A stretch of 64,000 nt of DNA from Anderseniella sp. GTDB lineage: Bacteria > Pseudomonadota > Alphaproteobacteria > Rhizobiales > Aestuariivirgaceae. This document shows, piece by piece, positions 1 through 11,895 of this stretch (its first letter is position 1; each line of letters starts with the position of its first letter). The position numbers were made by a program, and so were the translations under genes. The stretch is taken from positions 62,001-126,000 of the forward strand of contig JANQOK010000007.1 of assembly GCA_028289645.1 (NCBI GenBank), given 5' to 3'. The notes beneath the pieces are model-generated. The model worked only from the letters and a program-made list of their open reading frames with translations. It was not told where the DNA came from and searched no databases.

Positions 1-477
1 CTCGGTGCGGAAGTCGTAATTGTCGTAAATGGCGCGGATCTCCTCAATCAGCTCCATGCCGTCAAGGCCGATGTCATCGAGACGGCCGATGAACGGTGAG
101 ATGAACGTGGCGCCGGCCTTGGCGGCCAGCAGCGCCTGGTTGGCATTGAAGCACAAGGTGACGTTGACCATGGTGCCTTCGCCGGTGAGCGTGCTGCAGG
201 CTTTCAGCCCGTCCCAGGTCAGCGGCACCTTGATGGTCACGTTGCCGGCGATCTTGGCCAGATGGCGGCCCTCGGCGATCATGCCGTCGGCGTCCAGCGC
301 GACCACTTCCGCCGATACCGGGCCGGGGATCATCTTGCAGATTTCGGCGATGGTTTCCTGGAAATCGCCGCCGGACTTGGCCACCAGTGACGGGTTGGTG
401 GTGACACCGTCCAGCAGGCCCATGTCGGCGAGTTCGCGAATCTCATCAAGATCGGCAGTATCGGCAAAGAATTTCAT
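1..477 (-). CDS. fsa: Transaldolase / fructose-6-phosphate aldolase family protein (3' end cut by window)
   Basis: The reverse strand encodes a protein opening [18 protein letters not shown], followed by [13 protein letters not shown] and [13 protein letters not shown]. These are the hallmarks of the small transaldolase/FSA family, a (beta/alpha)8 enzyme that transfers or cleaves C3 units through a Schiff-base lysine, here the K of TIKVP near residue 86. The start is the ATG ending at 477. The window stops after 159 codons of a protein that is usually about 215-220 residues, so the C-terminus is missing. It is divergent from priA. Whether it acts as transaldolase or as fructose-6-phosphate aldolase cannot be told from this part. 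Confidence 0.93.
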   Translation of the reverse strand, partial: MKFFADTADLDEIRELADMGLLDGVTTNPSLVAKSGGDFQETIAEICKMIPGPVSAEVVALDADGMIAEGRHLAKIAGNVTIKVPLTWDGLKACSTLTGEGTMVNVTLCFNANQALLAAKAGATFISPFIGRLDDIGLDGMELIEEIRAIYDNYDFRTE

Positions 478-606
478 TGAAACGGTCCATTAGATGATGG
501 TGATTGGCGGGAACCTAGCACCGGTGCACAGCCAAGCCAATGACGAAGTGAGGCAGGCAGAGCCGTGGTTGATCCGGGCGCGGGTTTGCGCCAGCTTGGA
601 CTGCAC

Positions 607-2772
607 ATGACAAGCGATTCCACAGTTCAGGTCCTGCTGCCGTTGGCACTGGAGGATGCCTATACCTACCTGGTGCCGGAGGCCATGATGCTGGGTCCGG
701 GCGACTATGTGCGGGTGCCGTTGGGGCCGCGCCAGGTCACCGGCGTGGTGTGGGCGGTTGGCGGCGCCGCTCCAGACAGCGCCAGACTGCGGGCTGTCAA
801 CGAGAAATATGAATCGCTCCCCATGCCGGAGCTGCACAGGCAGTTCATCGACTGGGTAGCGCAGTACTATCTGGAGCCGCCGGGATCGGTCCTGCGCATG
901 GCCTTGCGGGTGCCGGAGGCGCTTGGTGCGCCACGGCAGCAGATCGCCTACCGGGCATCCGGCCAGCAACCGGCCAAGCTGACGGCGCAGCGAACCCGGG
1001 TGCTGGATGTGGCGGGCGACGGACTGGCACGGCGCGCGCCGGAGCTTGCCCAGGAAGCAGGCGTCGGAGCTTCAGTTGTAAAGGGACTGGTCAAGACAGG
1101 TGCGCTGGAAGCGGTCACGCTGCCGGCCATGGCGGGCTTTGCGGTGCCGGAACTGAACCACAGCCGGGTCGAGCTGTCGGACGGCCAGACCCAGGCTGCA
1201 GCAGACCTGCGCCAGGCGGTGACGGCGCGCCGGTTTTCGGTGTCGCTGCTGGACGGCGTCACCGGGTCCGGCAAGACGGAAGTTTATTTCGAGGCCATGG
1301 CGGCCGCGCTGGCGCAAGGCCGGCAAGTGCTGCTGCTGTTGCCGGAAATCGCGCTGACGGGGCCGTTCCTGCGCCGGGTCGAGGAGCGCTTTGGCGTGCC
1401 GCCGGCGGAGTGGCACTCGGCGGTTCGTCCCAGGGAGCGCGAGCGGGTGTGGCGCGGCGTGGCCAGCGGCGACGCCCGCATCGTGGTCGGTGCGCGCTCG
1501 GCGCTGTTCCTGCCCTGGCGGCGGCCCGGCCTGATCGTGGTGGACGAAGAGCATGAGCCGGCGTTCAAGCAGTCCGAAGGCGTCAACTATCATGCCCGGG
1601 ACATGGCCGTGCTGTACGGATCCCTGGGCGGGTTTCCGGTGATTCTTGCCTCGGCCACGCCATCGCTGGAATCACTGTGGAACGCCGGCAAGGGACGCTA
1701 TGCCCATGTCCGGCTGGAGGCCCGGTACGGCAAGGCGCAATTGCCGGAAGTGAACCTGCTCGACATGCGCAGCGAAAAGATGCCGTCGGGCGAATGGATG
1801 GCGCCGGCGCTAGTCGACGCCGTGGCCGACACGCTCGGCAAGGGCGACCAGGCGCTGCTGTTCTTGAACCGGCGCGGCTATGCGCCGCTCACCCTGTGCC
1901 GTACGTGCGGGTTCCGGCTGGCCTGTCCGCAATGTGCGAGCTGGCTGGTGGAACACAGGTTCAGGGGCAGGCTGGCCTGCCATCACTGCGGGCATGAAGA
2001 ACCGGTGCCTGACACCTGTCCGTCATGCGGCAGCGAGGACACCCTGGTGCCGTGCGGGCCGGGTGTCGAGCGGCTGGCGGAAGAGGCGGCCCGGCGGTTT
2101 CCCGATGCCAGGATTGCCATACTGTCGTCAGACCTGTCGCGTGGCGTTCTGCTGAGGGACACCCTGCAGGCCATTGCGCGCGGGGACTACAACCTCATTA
2201 TCGGCACACAGCTGGTGGCCAAGGGGCATCATTTTCCACACCTGACCCTGGCCGGCGTCATTGACGCCGACCTGGCGCTGGAAACAACCGATCCGCGGGC
2301 CGGCGAACGGACCTGGCAGATGCTGGCCCAGGTATCCGGTCGGGCCGGCCGCGGCGACAAGACGGGCCGCGCGCTGGTGCAGACCTACATGCCCGACCAC
2401 CCGCTGATGCAGGCGCTGGCTGCAGGAGACCGCGACGGCTTCCTGACCCACGAGAGCGAAATCAGGGAGCGCGCCATGTTGCCGCCGTTCGGGCGCATGG
2501 CCGGCATTGTCATTTCAGGCAGCGACCGGGATGAGACCGACAGGTTTGCGCGCAACCTGTTGCGGGCCGTGCCGGACGCCAAGGACGTGCAGGTGCTGGG
2601 CCCGGCACCTGCACCCCTGTCCATGGTGCGCGGTCGTCACCGGTTTCGATACCTGGTGATGTGCGCGCGTGATGTGGACATTCAGGCCTATCTCCGGCAA
2701 TGGCTCGGCGGGATCAAACCGAGAGGCTCGATCAGGCTGGCCATCGACGTTGACCCGTACAGCTTCCTTTAG
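607..2772 (+). CDS. priA: Primosomal protein N' (replication restart helicase PriA)
   Basis: PriA is the 3'-5' DExH helicase that reloads the replisome at stalled forks. From the ATG at 607 the product is 721 residues. It has an N-terminal DNA-binding part, a Walker A motif (TGSGKT, near residues 219-224), a DEEH box near residues 313-316, and a zinc-binding insert with eight cysteines (CRTCG, CPQC, CHHC, CPSC) near residues 430-480. The length matches the family (about 730). A GTG at 565 is in frame, would add 14 residues and has a better purine tract upstream, but homologues begin close to the VLLPLAL strand, so 607 is preferred. It converges on the transglycosylase gene with only 12 bases between stops. 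Confidence 0.95.
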   Translation: MTSDSTVQVLLPLALEDAYTYLVPEAMMLGPGDYVRVPLGPRQVTGVVWAVGGAAPDSARLRAVNEKYESLPMPELHRQFIDWVAQYYLEPPGSVLRMALRVPEALGAPRQQIAYRASGQQPAKLTAQRTRVLDVAGDGLARRAPELAQEAGVGASVVKGLVKTGALEAVTLPAMAGFAVPELNHSRVELSDGQTQAAADLRQAVTARRFSVSLLDGVTGSGKTEVYFEAMAAALAQGRQVLLLLPEIALTGPFLRRVEERFGVPPAEWHSAVRPRERERVWRGVASGDARIVVGARSALFLPWRRPGLIVVDEEHEPAFKQSEGVNYHARDMAVLYGSLGGFPVILASATPSLESLWNAGKGRYAHVRLEARYGKAQLPEVNLLDMRSEKMPSGEWMAPALVDAVADTLGKGDQALLFLNRRGYAPLTLCRTCGFRLACPQCASWLVEHRFRGRLACHHCGHEEPVPDTCPSCGSEDTLVPCGPGVERLAEEAARRFPDARIAILSSDLSRGVLLRDTLQAIARGDYNLIIGTQLVAKGHHFPHLTLAGVIDADLALETTDPRAGERTWQMLAQVSGRAGRGDKTGRALVQTYMPDHPLMQALAAGDRDGFLTHESEIRERAMLPPFGRMAGIVISGSDRDETDRFARNLLRAVPDAKDVQVLGPAPAPLSMVRGRHRFRYLVMCARDVDIQAYLRQWLGGIKPRGSIRLAIDVDPYSFL

Positions 2773-2784
2773 AGCGCGAGACCC

Positions 2785-3447
2785 CTACAGCAGAACCGGT
2801 CCATAGCCGCCGGTATAGCCGAGGCCCGGAGGTGACGACCTGAACCGGTCGCGGCGGTACTTGTCGGAGTTGCTGCGCTTGACCTCGACGGAATCGGCAT
2901 ACTCCTTGGCTGCCTCGGGCAGTTTCTTGGCGTAGATGCCGGCATTGTAATAGGCGACGGACCCGCGGTTCAGGGCCTTGCGCAGATAGCGCAGGCCGTA
3001 ATGCAGGTTGGTGTCGGGATCGTACAGGTCATCACAGGTGCCCTTGTAGCCGATGCCGCGTGCGGTCTGGCACTTGAGCTGCATCAGGCCGATCTCGCCG
3101 GCGGCCCCGGTCACATGCGGGCGAAAGCTGGATTCCTGCAGGACGACGGCCAGGGCGGTGTCAATCGGCACATCCGCTCCTTCCGCGTGGACATGGATCT
3201 TGTCCAGGATGACCTGGCGGGGTCGCTTTATCTGCGACCTGTTGATGCCGGGATTTGCCTCTGCATCCTTGGCGAGCTTTCCGGATTGTTTTTCGGTGAT
3301 GTGGTCATACAGTTGTGCTGCCGTTGCATCTTGTGCAGCAGTTCCACTGATACCCCCGTCAGCCCCGTGTGGATGGGTTGCTGCGGTCATTGGCAAGCAA
3401 ATTGATGCCGCCAGTGCGATTGCACTGAACAATTTCCTTGATGTCAT
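2785..3447 (-). CDS. Exported lytic transglycosylase, SLT domain
   Basis: A 220-residue protein with an N-terminal signal peptide (hydrophobic core at residues 6-22, AATHPH after it) and one SLT lysozyme-like domain. The family cuts the MurNAc-GlcNAc bond of peptidoglycan to give 1,6-anhydromuramyl ends. Visible motifs are the catalytic glutamate E105 in QESSFRP, GEIGLMQ at 117-123 and AYYNAG at 165-170. Two cysteines (126 and 138) lie within the domain and could form a disulphide. The start ATG has a CCGGAGAA Shine-Dalgarno sequence. The 35 C-terminal residues are Arg/Gly/Tyr-rich and not part of the fold. It is a single gene divergent from the atp operon. Confidence 0.9.
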   Translation of the reverse strand: MTSRKLFSAIALAASICLPMTAATHPHGADGGISGTAAQDATAAQLYDHITEKQSGKLAKDAEANPGINRSQIKRPRQVILDKIHVHAEGADVPIDTALAVVLQESSFRPHVTGAAGEIGLMQLKCQTARGIGYKGTCDDLYDPDTNLHYGLRYLRKALNRGSVAYYNAGIYAKKLPEAAKEYADSVEVKRSNSDKYRRDRFRSSPPGLGYTGGYGPVLL

Positions 3448-3865
3448 GAAAAATTCTCCGGTGTTTTCGTCGTGTCAGGGTGCGTGCAAGACGCCCGTGA
3501 TTACGCATGCCAGCGGGTTGGCCGGCAAAAATTTCCCTTGTTACTCGTTTGGTTACAGTCACGTGAAGGCGCCGCCCCTGTGACTGTTCCTAGCCGTCCG
3601 GCGCAAGCACTAGTGGAATGCTTGGGCCTTAGCTGGGAGTTGTAGCGATACTTTCAAGGCGACAATGTGTCTGCAATTGCGGCAATCCGCCGCCATGTCA
3701 CAGTTGCGCCATGCATATGCCTGTGCTAGATCGAGCGCGCAACTGGGAAAGCGCGGCTTGCCGGGTACAACCGGTTGCGGGGAATTACCAAAACATGTCA
3801 GGTATTTGCGCCGATCCGGGCGATGTCTGATGTCCGCGAAACAGCCAAAGCGAGTACACCTCCAC
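3448..3865. other. Intergenic region carrying divergent promoters (transglycosylase / atp operon)
   Basis: About 420 bases between two divergent transcription units. The reading frame of atpH stays open back to 3665, but that stretch looks non-coding (Cys/Arg-rich, no family match). A short inverted repeat (CAAGCA at 3604-3609 and TGCTTG nearby at about 3619-3624) is the only structure seen. No promoter box could be assigned with confidence. Confidence 0.4.
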
Positions 3866-4425
3866 GTGACGGCTCAAGAACAAAAAGCAACAGGAATGCC
3901 GGGGCGTTACGCCACGGCTCTGTTTGAATTGGCGCAGGAAACCAACTCGGTCAGCCAGGTTTCGGCTGATCTGGACAGTTTTTCCGCCATGCTGGATTCA
4001 TCGGAAGACCTGACCCGGCTGGTGCGCAGCCCGGTGTTTGGCGCCGGCGACCAGATCGCGGCCCTGAACGCGGTCTTCGCGCAAGCCGGTATCAAGTCCA
4101 TTGCAGCGAACTTCATCAAGCTGGCGGCCAAGAACCGCCGGCTTTTTGCTGTCAGGGACATGATTGCTGCGTTCAGGTCGCTGGTTGCTGCAGCGCGCGG
4201 CGAAATTGCCGCTGAAGTTGTCTCCGCCGAAAAACTCACCGCCGCCCAGCTTTCCAAGCTCAAGGCGGAACTCAAGGCTTCGGTCGGCTCCGATGTCGAG
4301 CTTGCCACCATTGTTGATCCGTCGATACTCGGCGGACTTATCGTAAAAGTCGGTTCCCGCATGGTCGATAATTCGCTTCGCACCAAACTGCAGAACCTCA
4401 AGGTTTCCATGAAAGGGGTCAGCTG

Positions 4426-4426
<1 letters not shown>
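3866..4426 (+). CDS. atpH: ATP synthase F1 subunit delta
   Basis: The delta subunit is the stator element joining F1 to the b subunits of F0. The product contains [13 protein letters not shown] near the N-terminus and the conserved C-terminal run [19 protein letters not shown] followed by SLRTKLQ. The GTG at 3866 gives 186 residues, with GRYATA starting at residue 13, as is usual in alphaproteobacteria. The upstream in-frame ATG at 3830 would give 198 residues, and neither start has a strong Shine-Dalgarno sequence. It is the first gene of atpHAGDC, and its stop overlaps the atpA start by one base (TGATG), so translation is probably coupled. Confidence 0.9.
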
Positions 4427-5958
<1,532 letters not shown>

Positions 5959-6001
5959 TTGGTGCTGCTCGTAGAGATCAACTGAGGGAACATCAGGGAC
6001 T

Positions 6002-8421
<2,420 letters not shown>

Positions 8422-8456
8422 TCGGTTTCGCGGCAGACTGAGTAACGGAGAGCCTT

Positions 8457-8855
8457 ATGGCCGATCTCTTGAAGTTTGAACTGGTATCGCCCGAACGGCT
8501 TTTGTCGTCGGGCGAGGTGCAGCAGGTGGTTGTGCCCGGCACCGAAGGCGAGTTTACCGTGCTGGTCAATCATGCGCCGGTGCTGTCGACACTCAAGCCC
8601 GGTGTGGTCACGGTCACCGATGAAAGCGGTAATGCGGAGCGCATTTTCGTGCGCGGTGGATTCGCTGAAGTGAACCCAGCCGGCCTGACCATTCTGGCCG
8701 AGGAAGCCGTGGCGGTCAGCGATCTTTCGGCTGACAACCTGGCGCAGCAAATCCAGAATGCCCAGGAAGACGTGGACGATGCCACTGATCCGGAGAAAAA
8801 GCGCCGGGCGCAGGAAAACCTTGATCACCTGAAGCAGCTGCAGTCGGCGCTCTAG
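8457..8855 (+). CDS. atpC: ATP synthase F1 subunit epsilon
   Basis: 132 residues forming the N-terminal beta-sandwich ([39 protein letters not shown]) and the C-terminal helical hairpin that inhibits ATP hydrolysis. It is the last gene of the operon. A strong Rho-independent terminator follows 35 bases after the stop, so the F1 genes form one transcript without the F0 genes, as is typical for alphaproteobacteria. Confidence 0.96.
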   Translation: MADLLKFELVSPERLLSSGEVQQVVVPGTEGEFTVLVNHAPVLSTLKPGVVTVTDESGNAERIFVRGGFAEVNPAGLTILAEEAVAVSDLSADNLAQQIQNAQEDVDDATDPEKKRRAQENLDHLKQLQSAL

Positions 8856-8890
8856 GACACAATCCAGGTTCAGGCTCATACAGTGAATTC

Positions 8891-8919
8891 AAGCCGGGCG
8901 GTCAGATGCCCGGCTTTTT
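8891..8919 (+). terminator. Rho-independent terminator of the atp operon
   Basis: The stem AAGCCGGGC pairs with GCCCGGCTT around an 11-base loop and the stem runs straight into TTTTT. It lies 35 bases after the atpC stop and before the next plus-strand gene. Confidence 0.88.
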
Positions 8920-8945
8920 GTTTGCGAGATCAGGATCGGATCGGC

Positions 8946-9554
8946 ATGAAACAGACAGCACCGGCGGCAGAGCGTAATAGGGACGTGGTGCGAGGCAGGT
9001 TACTTGAAATTGTACCTGACACGGCGCAGGACCTGCTGAAAGTCTCCTCCGGCACCGGCCAGCACGGAGCCCACTGTGCGCCGGCCATGCCGCAGCTGCG
9101 CTGGTGGCCGACAGAGCTCGATCCCGGCAGGCTTGCGAGTATCGCTGCCTATGCCGCCGACACGCCGTCGGGCAACCTGATGCCACCGCAGCAACTCGAT
9201 GTGACGGAAAGCAATTGGGAAACCGCTACAGAGCCTCAACGGGCAGACGTGATCTTGAACATCAACATGGTGCATATTGCGCCGTGGGCGGCGTGCACCG
9301 GACTGGTGCGCGGCGCCGGGCGCAAGTTGACTGACGGCGGCTTACTGGTCTTGTACGGTCCGTTCCGGCAGCGACATGTCGAGACGGTTGCGAGCAATGA
9401 AGCCTTCGATGTCTGGCTGAAAGATCAGGATCCGGCCTATGGCCTGAGATTTGTGGAAGACATTGCCGAAGAAGCGGCTCGCCACAACCTGTCCCTGTCG
9501 GAAATCCTGACGGTGCCGGCCAACAACCTGATGGTCGTGTTCAGATCAGTATGA
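8946..9554 (+). CDS. DUF938 family putative SAM-dependent methyltransferase
   Basis: A 202-residue soluble protein matching the DUF938 pattern: PAAERNRDVVRGRLLEIVPD, a glycine loop SSGTGQHGAHCA in the SAM-binding position, LRWWPTELDP and NINMVHIAPW. The fold is class I methyltransferase; the substrate of this family is not known. The usual acidic residue just before the glycine loop is replaced (LLKVSSGTG instead of LEIASGTG-like). The ATG at 8946 starts at the conserved region; upstream in-frame codons run through the atp terminator and are not coding. Confidence 0.8.
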   Translation: MKQTAPAAERNRDVVRGRLLEIVPDTAQDLLKVSSGTGQHGAHCAPAMPQLRWWPTELDPGRLASIAAYAADTPSGNLMPPQQLDVTESNWETATEPQRADVILNINMVHIAPWAACTGLVRGAGRKLTDGGLLVLYGPFRQRHVETVASNEAFDVWLKDQDPAYGLRFVEDIAEEAARHNLSLSEILTVPANNLMVVFRSV

Positions 9555-9644
9555 CTTTTGATTGAATCAGTCAAAAGTCATAAAACTGATCGTTTTCAAA
9601 GTGCCAGAGCAACTTTACGGGTTCATGGGACCCATGTTGCTCTA
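9551..9644. repeat. Two palindromes between convergent genes; possible short repeat element ending at the rppH stop codon
   Basis: A perfect inverted repeat, ATGACTTTTGA (9551-9561) with TCAAAAGTCAT (9571-9581), overlaps the stop of the methyltransferase gene. A second, bulged hairpin runs from AGAGCAAC (9606-9613) to GTTGCTCT (9636-9643), with ATGGG/CCCAT inside it. The right edge is the TAG of rppH in a CTAG context, the same CTAGAGC edge seen on the MITE at 43756. It may act as a bidirectional terminator, be a transposed short element, or both. Confidence 0.5.
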
Positions 9645-10148
9645 GACGCACAGGTGCCTGAAGGCCTTGACGACCTGGCCGTAGACCTGGCGCTTGAAGG
9701 GCACGATGAGTTCTTCCAACTCATTGATGTCGGCCCAGCGCCATTCGTCGAACTCCGGCTTGTGACCGATACCGGAAATGTCGATTTCCGAATCTTCGCC
9801 GGTAAACCGGAAGGCGACCCACTTCTGCTTCTGACCCCGGTAGCGGCCCTTCCAGGCAACGCCGACAAGGTGGTCAGGCAGGTCGTAGGTGAACCAGTCG
9901 TCGGTCTCTGCCAACACGGTTGCCGAGCGCACGCCGGTTTCCTCGGTCAGTTCGCGTAAGGCAGCACTGCGGACATCTTCACCGTCATCGATACCGCCCT
10001 GGGGCATCTGCCACCACATGCCGACACCCTCGGCCTCGTCGTCGTTTTCCTGCACGATGCGATGCCCGATCCAGACCCGGCCCTGCGGGTTCAGCAGCAT
10101 GACGCCCACGCAGGGGCGGTAGGGAAGGTTGGAATGGTCACTTGTCAT
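9642..10148 (-). CDS. rppH: RNA pyrophosphohydrolase RppH (Nudix hydrolase)
   Basis: This enzyme removes pyrophosphate from 5'-triphosphate RNA ends and so triggers mRNA decay. The 168-residue product has the N-terminal signature [26 protein letters not shown], and a complete Nudix box ([20 protein letters not shown] followed by TGV). WAFR-like KWVAFRFTG and the [20 protein letters not shown] tail are typical of RppH. The ATG at 10148 is chosen because homologues begin just before LPYRP; an upstream in-frame ATG at 10181 would add 11 residues. A repeat-rich 231-base gap separates it from the upstream deacetylase-like gene. Confidence 0.93.
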   Translation of the reverse strand: MTSDHSNLPYRPCVGVMLLNPQGRVWIGHRIVQENDDEAEGVGMWWQMPQGGIDDGEDVRSAALRELTEETGVRSATVLAETDDWFTYDLPDHLVGVAWKGRYRGQKQKWVAFRFTGEDSEIDISGIGHKPEFDEWRWADINELEELIVPFKRQVYGQVVKAFRHLCV

Positions 10149-10157
10149 GATTTCGCT

Positions 10158-10345
10158 CACGCAAGCAGGCTCCGCCTGCACTCCGCGGGGGCGCGCTTCG
10201 CGCAGCGACCGGTCGGCCTTGCCTCGGCACTGCGTGCCTCGGATGAGAACTCATTGCAACCTTCACTCCAGCGAAGGCTGGAGTCCAATGCCATCGCAGG
10301 TATGGTGCGCGCTGGAGGATGGATTCCAGCCGTCGCTGGGATGAC
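10158..10345. repeat. Cluster of small palindromic repeat units
   Basis: Several short hairpins are packed into this gap: GCAGGC-TCC-GCCTGC (10165-10179), GCGCG-CTT-CGCGC (10191-10203), CTCCAGC-GAAG-GCTGGAG (10266-10283) and ATTCCAGC-CGTC-GCTGGGAT (10323-10342). The last two are inverted copies of the widespread intergenic motif GGATTCCAGCcttcGCTGG. Together they make a larger inverted pair about 40 bases apart. They lie in the leader of rppH. Confidence 0.65.
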
Positions 10346-10379
10346 GACTGCGAGTGTATCATAAAATCCGACTGGCTCA

Positions 10380-11672
10380 CTAGCTGCGGCGTGCTGCGAA
10401 GGCGGCGGATACCGGCACCAGCAGAACATTGCGGCCGGCCAATCCTTGCGCCCATTCATCGATGGCTTCGATGGTGGCGGGCAGGCCGGATCCGGTCGCG
10501 ATGGCCATGCCGCTGTGACGGGCCTGCGCCTCAAGTTTCTGCAGGGCCGCGAGAACCGAGGCCGGTGAACCGTCACCATCAAGGTCGACAACCGCCGAGC
10601 GGGCATCGAGCCCGAGAATACCGGCCAGCTGAGTGGCACGGGACAGGCCCTTGCTGCCGTCATCAACGTAGATCAGGCCACGTTTGCCAAGTTCCTTCAA
10701 GATCGGACTTATGGCGTCATTGTTACTGGCGAACTGGGCGCCGAGGTAATTGGTCACACCGGCATATCCGGCAAACCGGCTGAGATGCCAGCGCAGCGAA
10801 TCCAGGTTCTTTTGCGGCGGCGCCGAGGTCAGCAGGGTGCGCGGACCGGGATCGATGGACGGATAGCCGAACGGTTCCATGGGCAGGTGAACGTAAAGCT
10901 CATGGCCGCGGGAGCGTGCCTCATTGGCCTGCTGTTGCAGGTTTTCTCCATAAGGAGCGAACCCCAGGGAGACTTCCGGAGGCAGCCGATTGATGGCGGT
11001 CCTGGTCAGGCCTTCGTTCAGTCCCATCCCGCCGATCAGCAGGGCCACTTTCGGCATGTCAGATGCCAGGTGCTCGCGGGAAACCGGGCGGGCATAGACT
11101 GTTGAGGGTTTCGATCCGTCCTTGGCGCGCCGGGGCAGGGGGCCATGTGGGCCCTTGCCGGTTACCTTGGCCACCGGTGCCGGCACCAGTGCCAGGCTGG
11201 CGCGCGACGGGATCAGGGCCTGCTGATCGCGTGAGCGTGCCAGGTCGTCCACTGAAAGCGCGCCCGGCGGGCTTTCCACCTCGCCTGATCCAGAGCTGCG
11301 GCTTGCCAGTTGCCGCCGCCGTCGCTCAAGGTCGGTTTCCTCACCCCTGCTGCCAAGCTCGGACAAATCCACGACAGGGATGTCGGCGCCCGTGTCCTGG
11401 GATATGGCTTCGTCGTCGGTTGGTGCGTTTTGCTGAGCCTCGCCGTCAGGCTTCTTGACGGAAGATGTAACGATCGGATCGGACGTGTCGATGCGCATGT
11501 GAACGACTGGCTCGCCGCCGTAAGGTTCATGGCTGACCACAAGCCAGCCGGCCAGACCGCCGAGCACCGTTATGAAGGCCAGCGATGTCGCACGCAGGGC
11601 AGACGGGCGCGTCGACAACAGACGTGCCGGCAGTGAACGCCGTTTCAACGGCTGGCGAAGGTCGTTTTCCAT
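10380..11672 (-). CDS. Divergent polysaccharide deacetylase family protein (YibQ-like)
   Basis: 430 residues: a short basic N-terminus, one transmembrane segment near residues 28-47 (LAFITVLGGLAGWLVV), a Pro/Ser/Asp-rich linker to about residue 190, then a NodB-like domain of the divergent deacetylase family (KVALLIGGMGLNEGLTRTAI, GFAPYGENL, HELYVHLPMEP, GVTNYLGAQF, YVDDGSKGLS). The domain would face the periplasm. Family members sit next to ctpA and envC-like genes, as here, which suggests a role in cell-envelope remodelling. No substrate has been firmly established. Confidence 0.87.
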   Translation of the reverse strand: MENDLRQPLKRRSLPARLLSTRPSALRATSLAFITVLGGLAGWLVVSHEPYGGEPVVHMRIDTSDPIVTSSVKKPDGEAQQNAPTDDEAISQDTGADIPVVDLSELGSRGEETDLERRRRQLASRSSGSGEVESPPGALSVDDLARSRDQQALIPSRASLALVPAPVAKVTGKGPHGPLPRRAKDGSKPSTVYARPVSREHLASDMPKVALLIGGMGLNEGLTRTAINRLPPEVSLGFAPYGENLQQQANEARSRGHELYVHLPMEPFGYPSIDPGPRTLLTSAPPQKNLDSLRWHLSRFAGYAGVTNYLGAQFASNNDAISPILKELGKRGLIYVDDGSKGLSRATQLAGILGLDARSAVVDLDGDGSPASVLAALQKLEAQARHSGMAIATGSGLPATIEAIDEWAQGLAGRNVLLVPVSAAFAARRS

Positions 11673-11850
11673 TACAGCTTACCCAATTTCCCTGTGAGTT
11701 GCTGCGAACACCCGCCTCTACTGGCTGGCCAAGCGGACGAACTATACGCGCGACGCTACTGATTCGTACCGAAGTAAAGCAAAAATGGGTGCTGTCCGGA
11801 TACACGCTCAACCAGCAGTGAAGCTGGATATCACAATGTCAGGTTGCGGC

Positions 11851-11871
11851 GGCGCGAGCACAGCTCGCGCC
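11851..11871 (-). terminator. Strong hairpin downstream of ctpA, no T-run
   Basis: GGCGCGAGC pairs perfectly with GCTCGCGCC around a 3-base loop, 25 bases after the ctpA stop. The sequence after it on the minus strand has no run of T, so it may protect the 3' end or pause polymerase rather than terminate. Confidence 0.4.
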
Positions 11872-11895
11872 TGCCGGTCAAGCGCTTCAAGAGCT

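Noticed and set aside
10158-10345. Possible CRISPR array
   Set aside because: The repeats are inverted, of different types and not evenly spaced; no cas genes are present.
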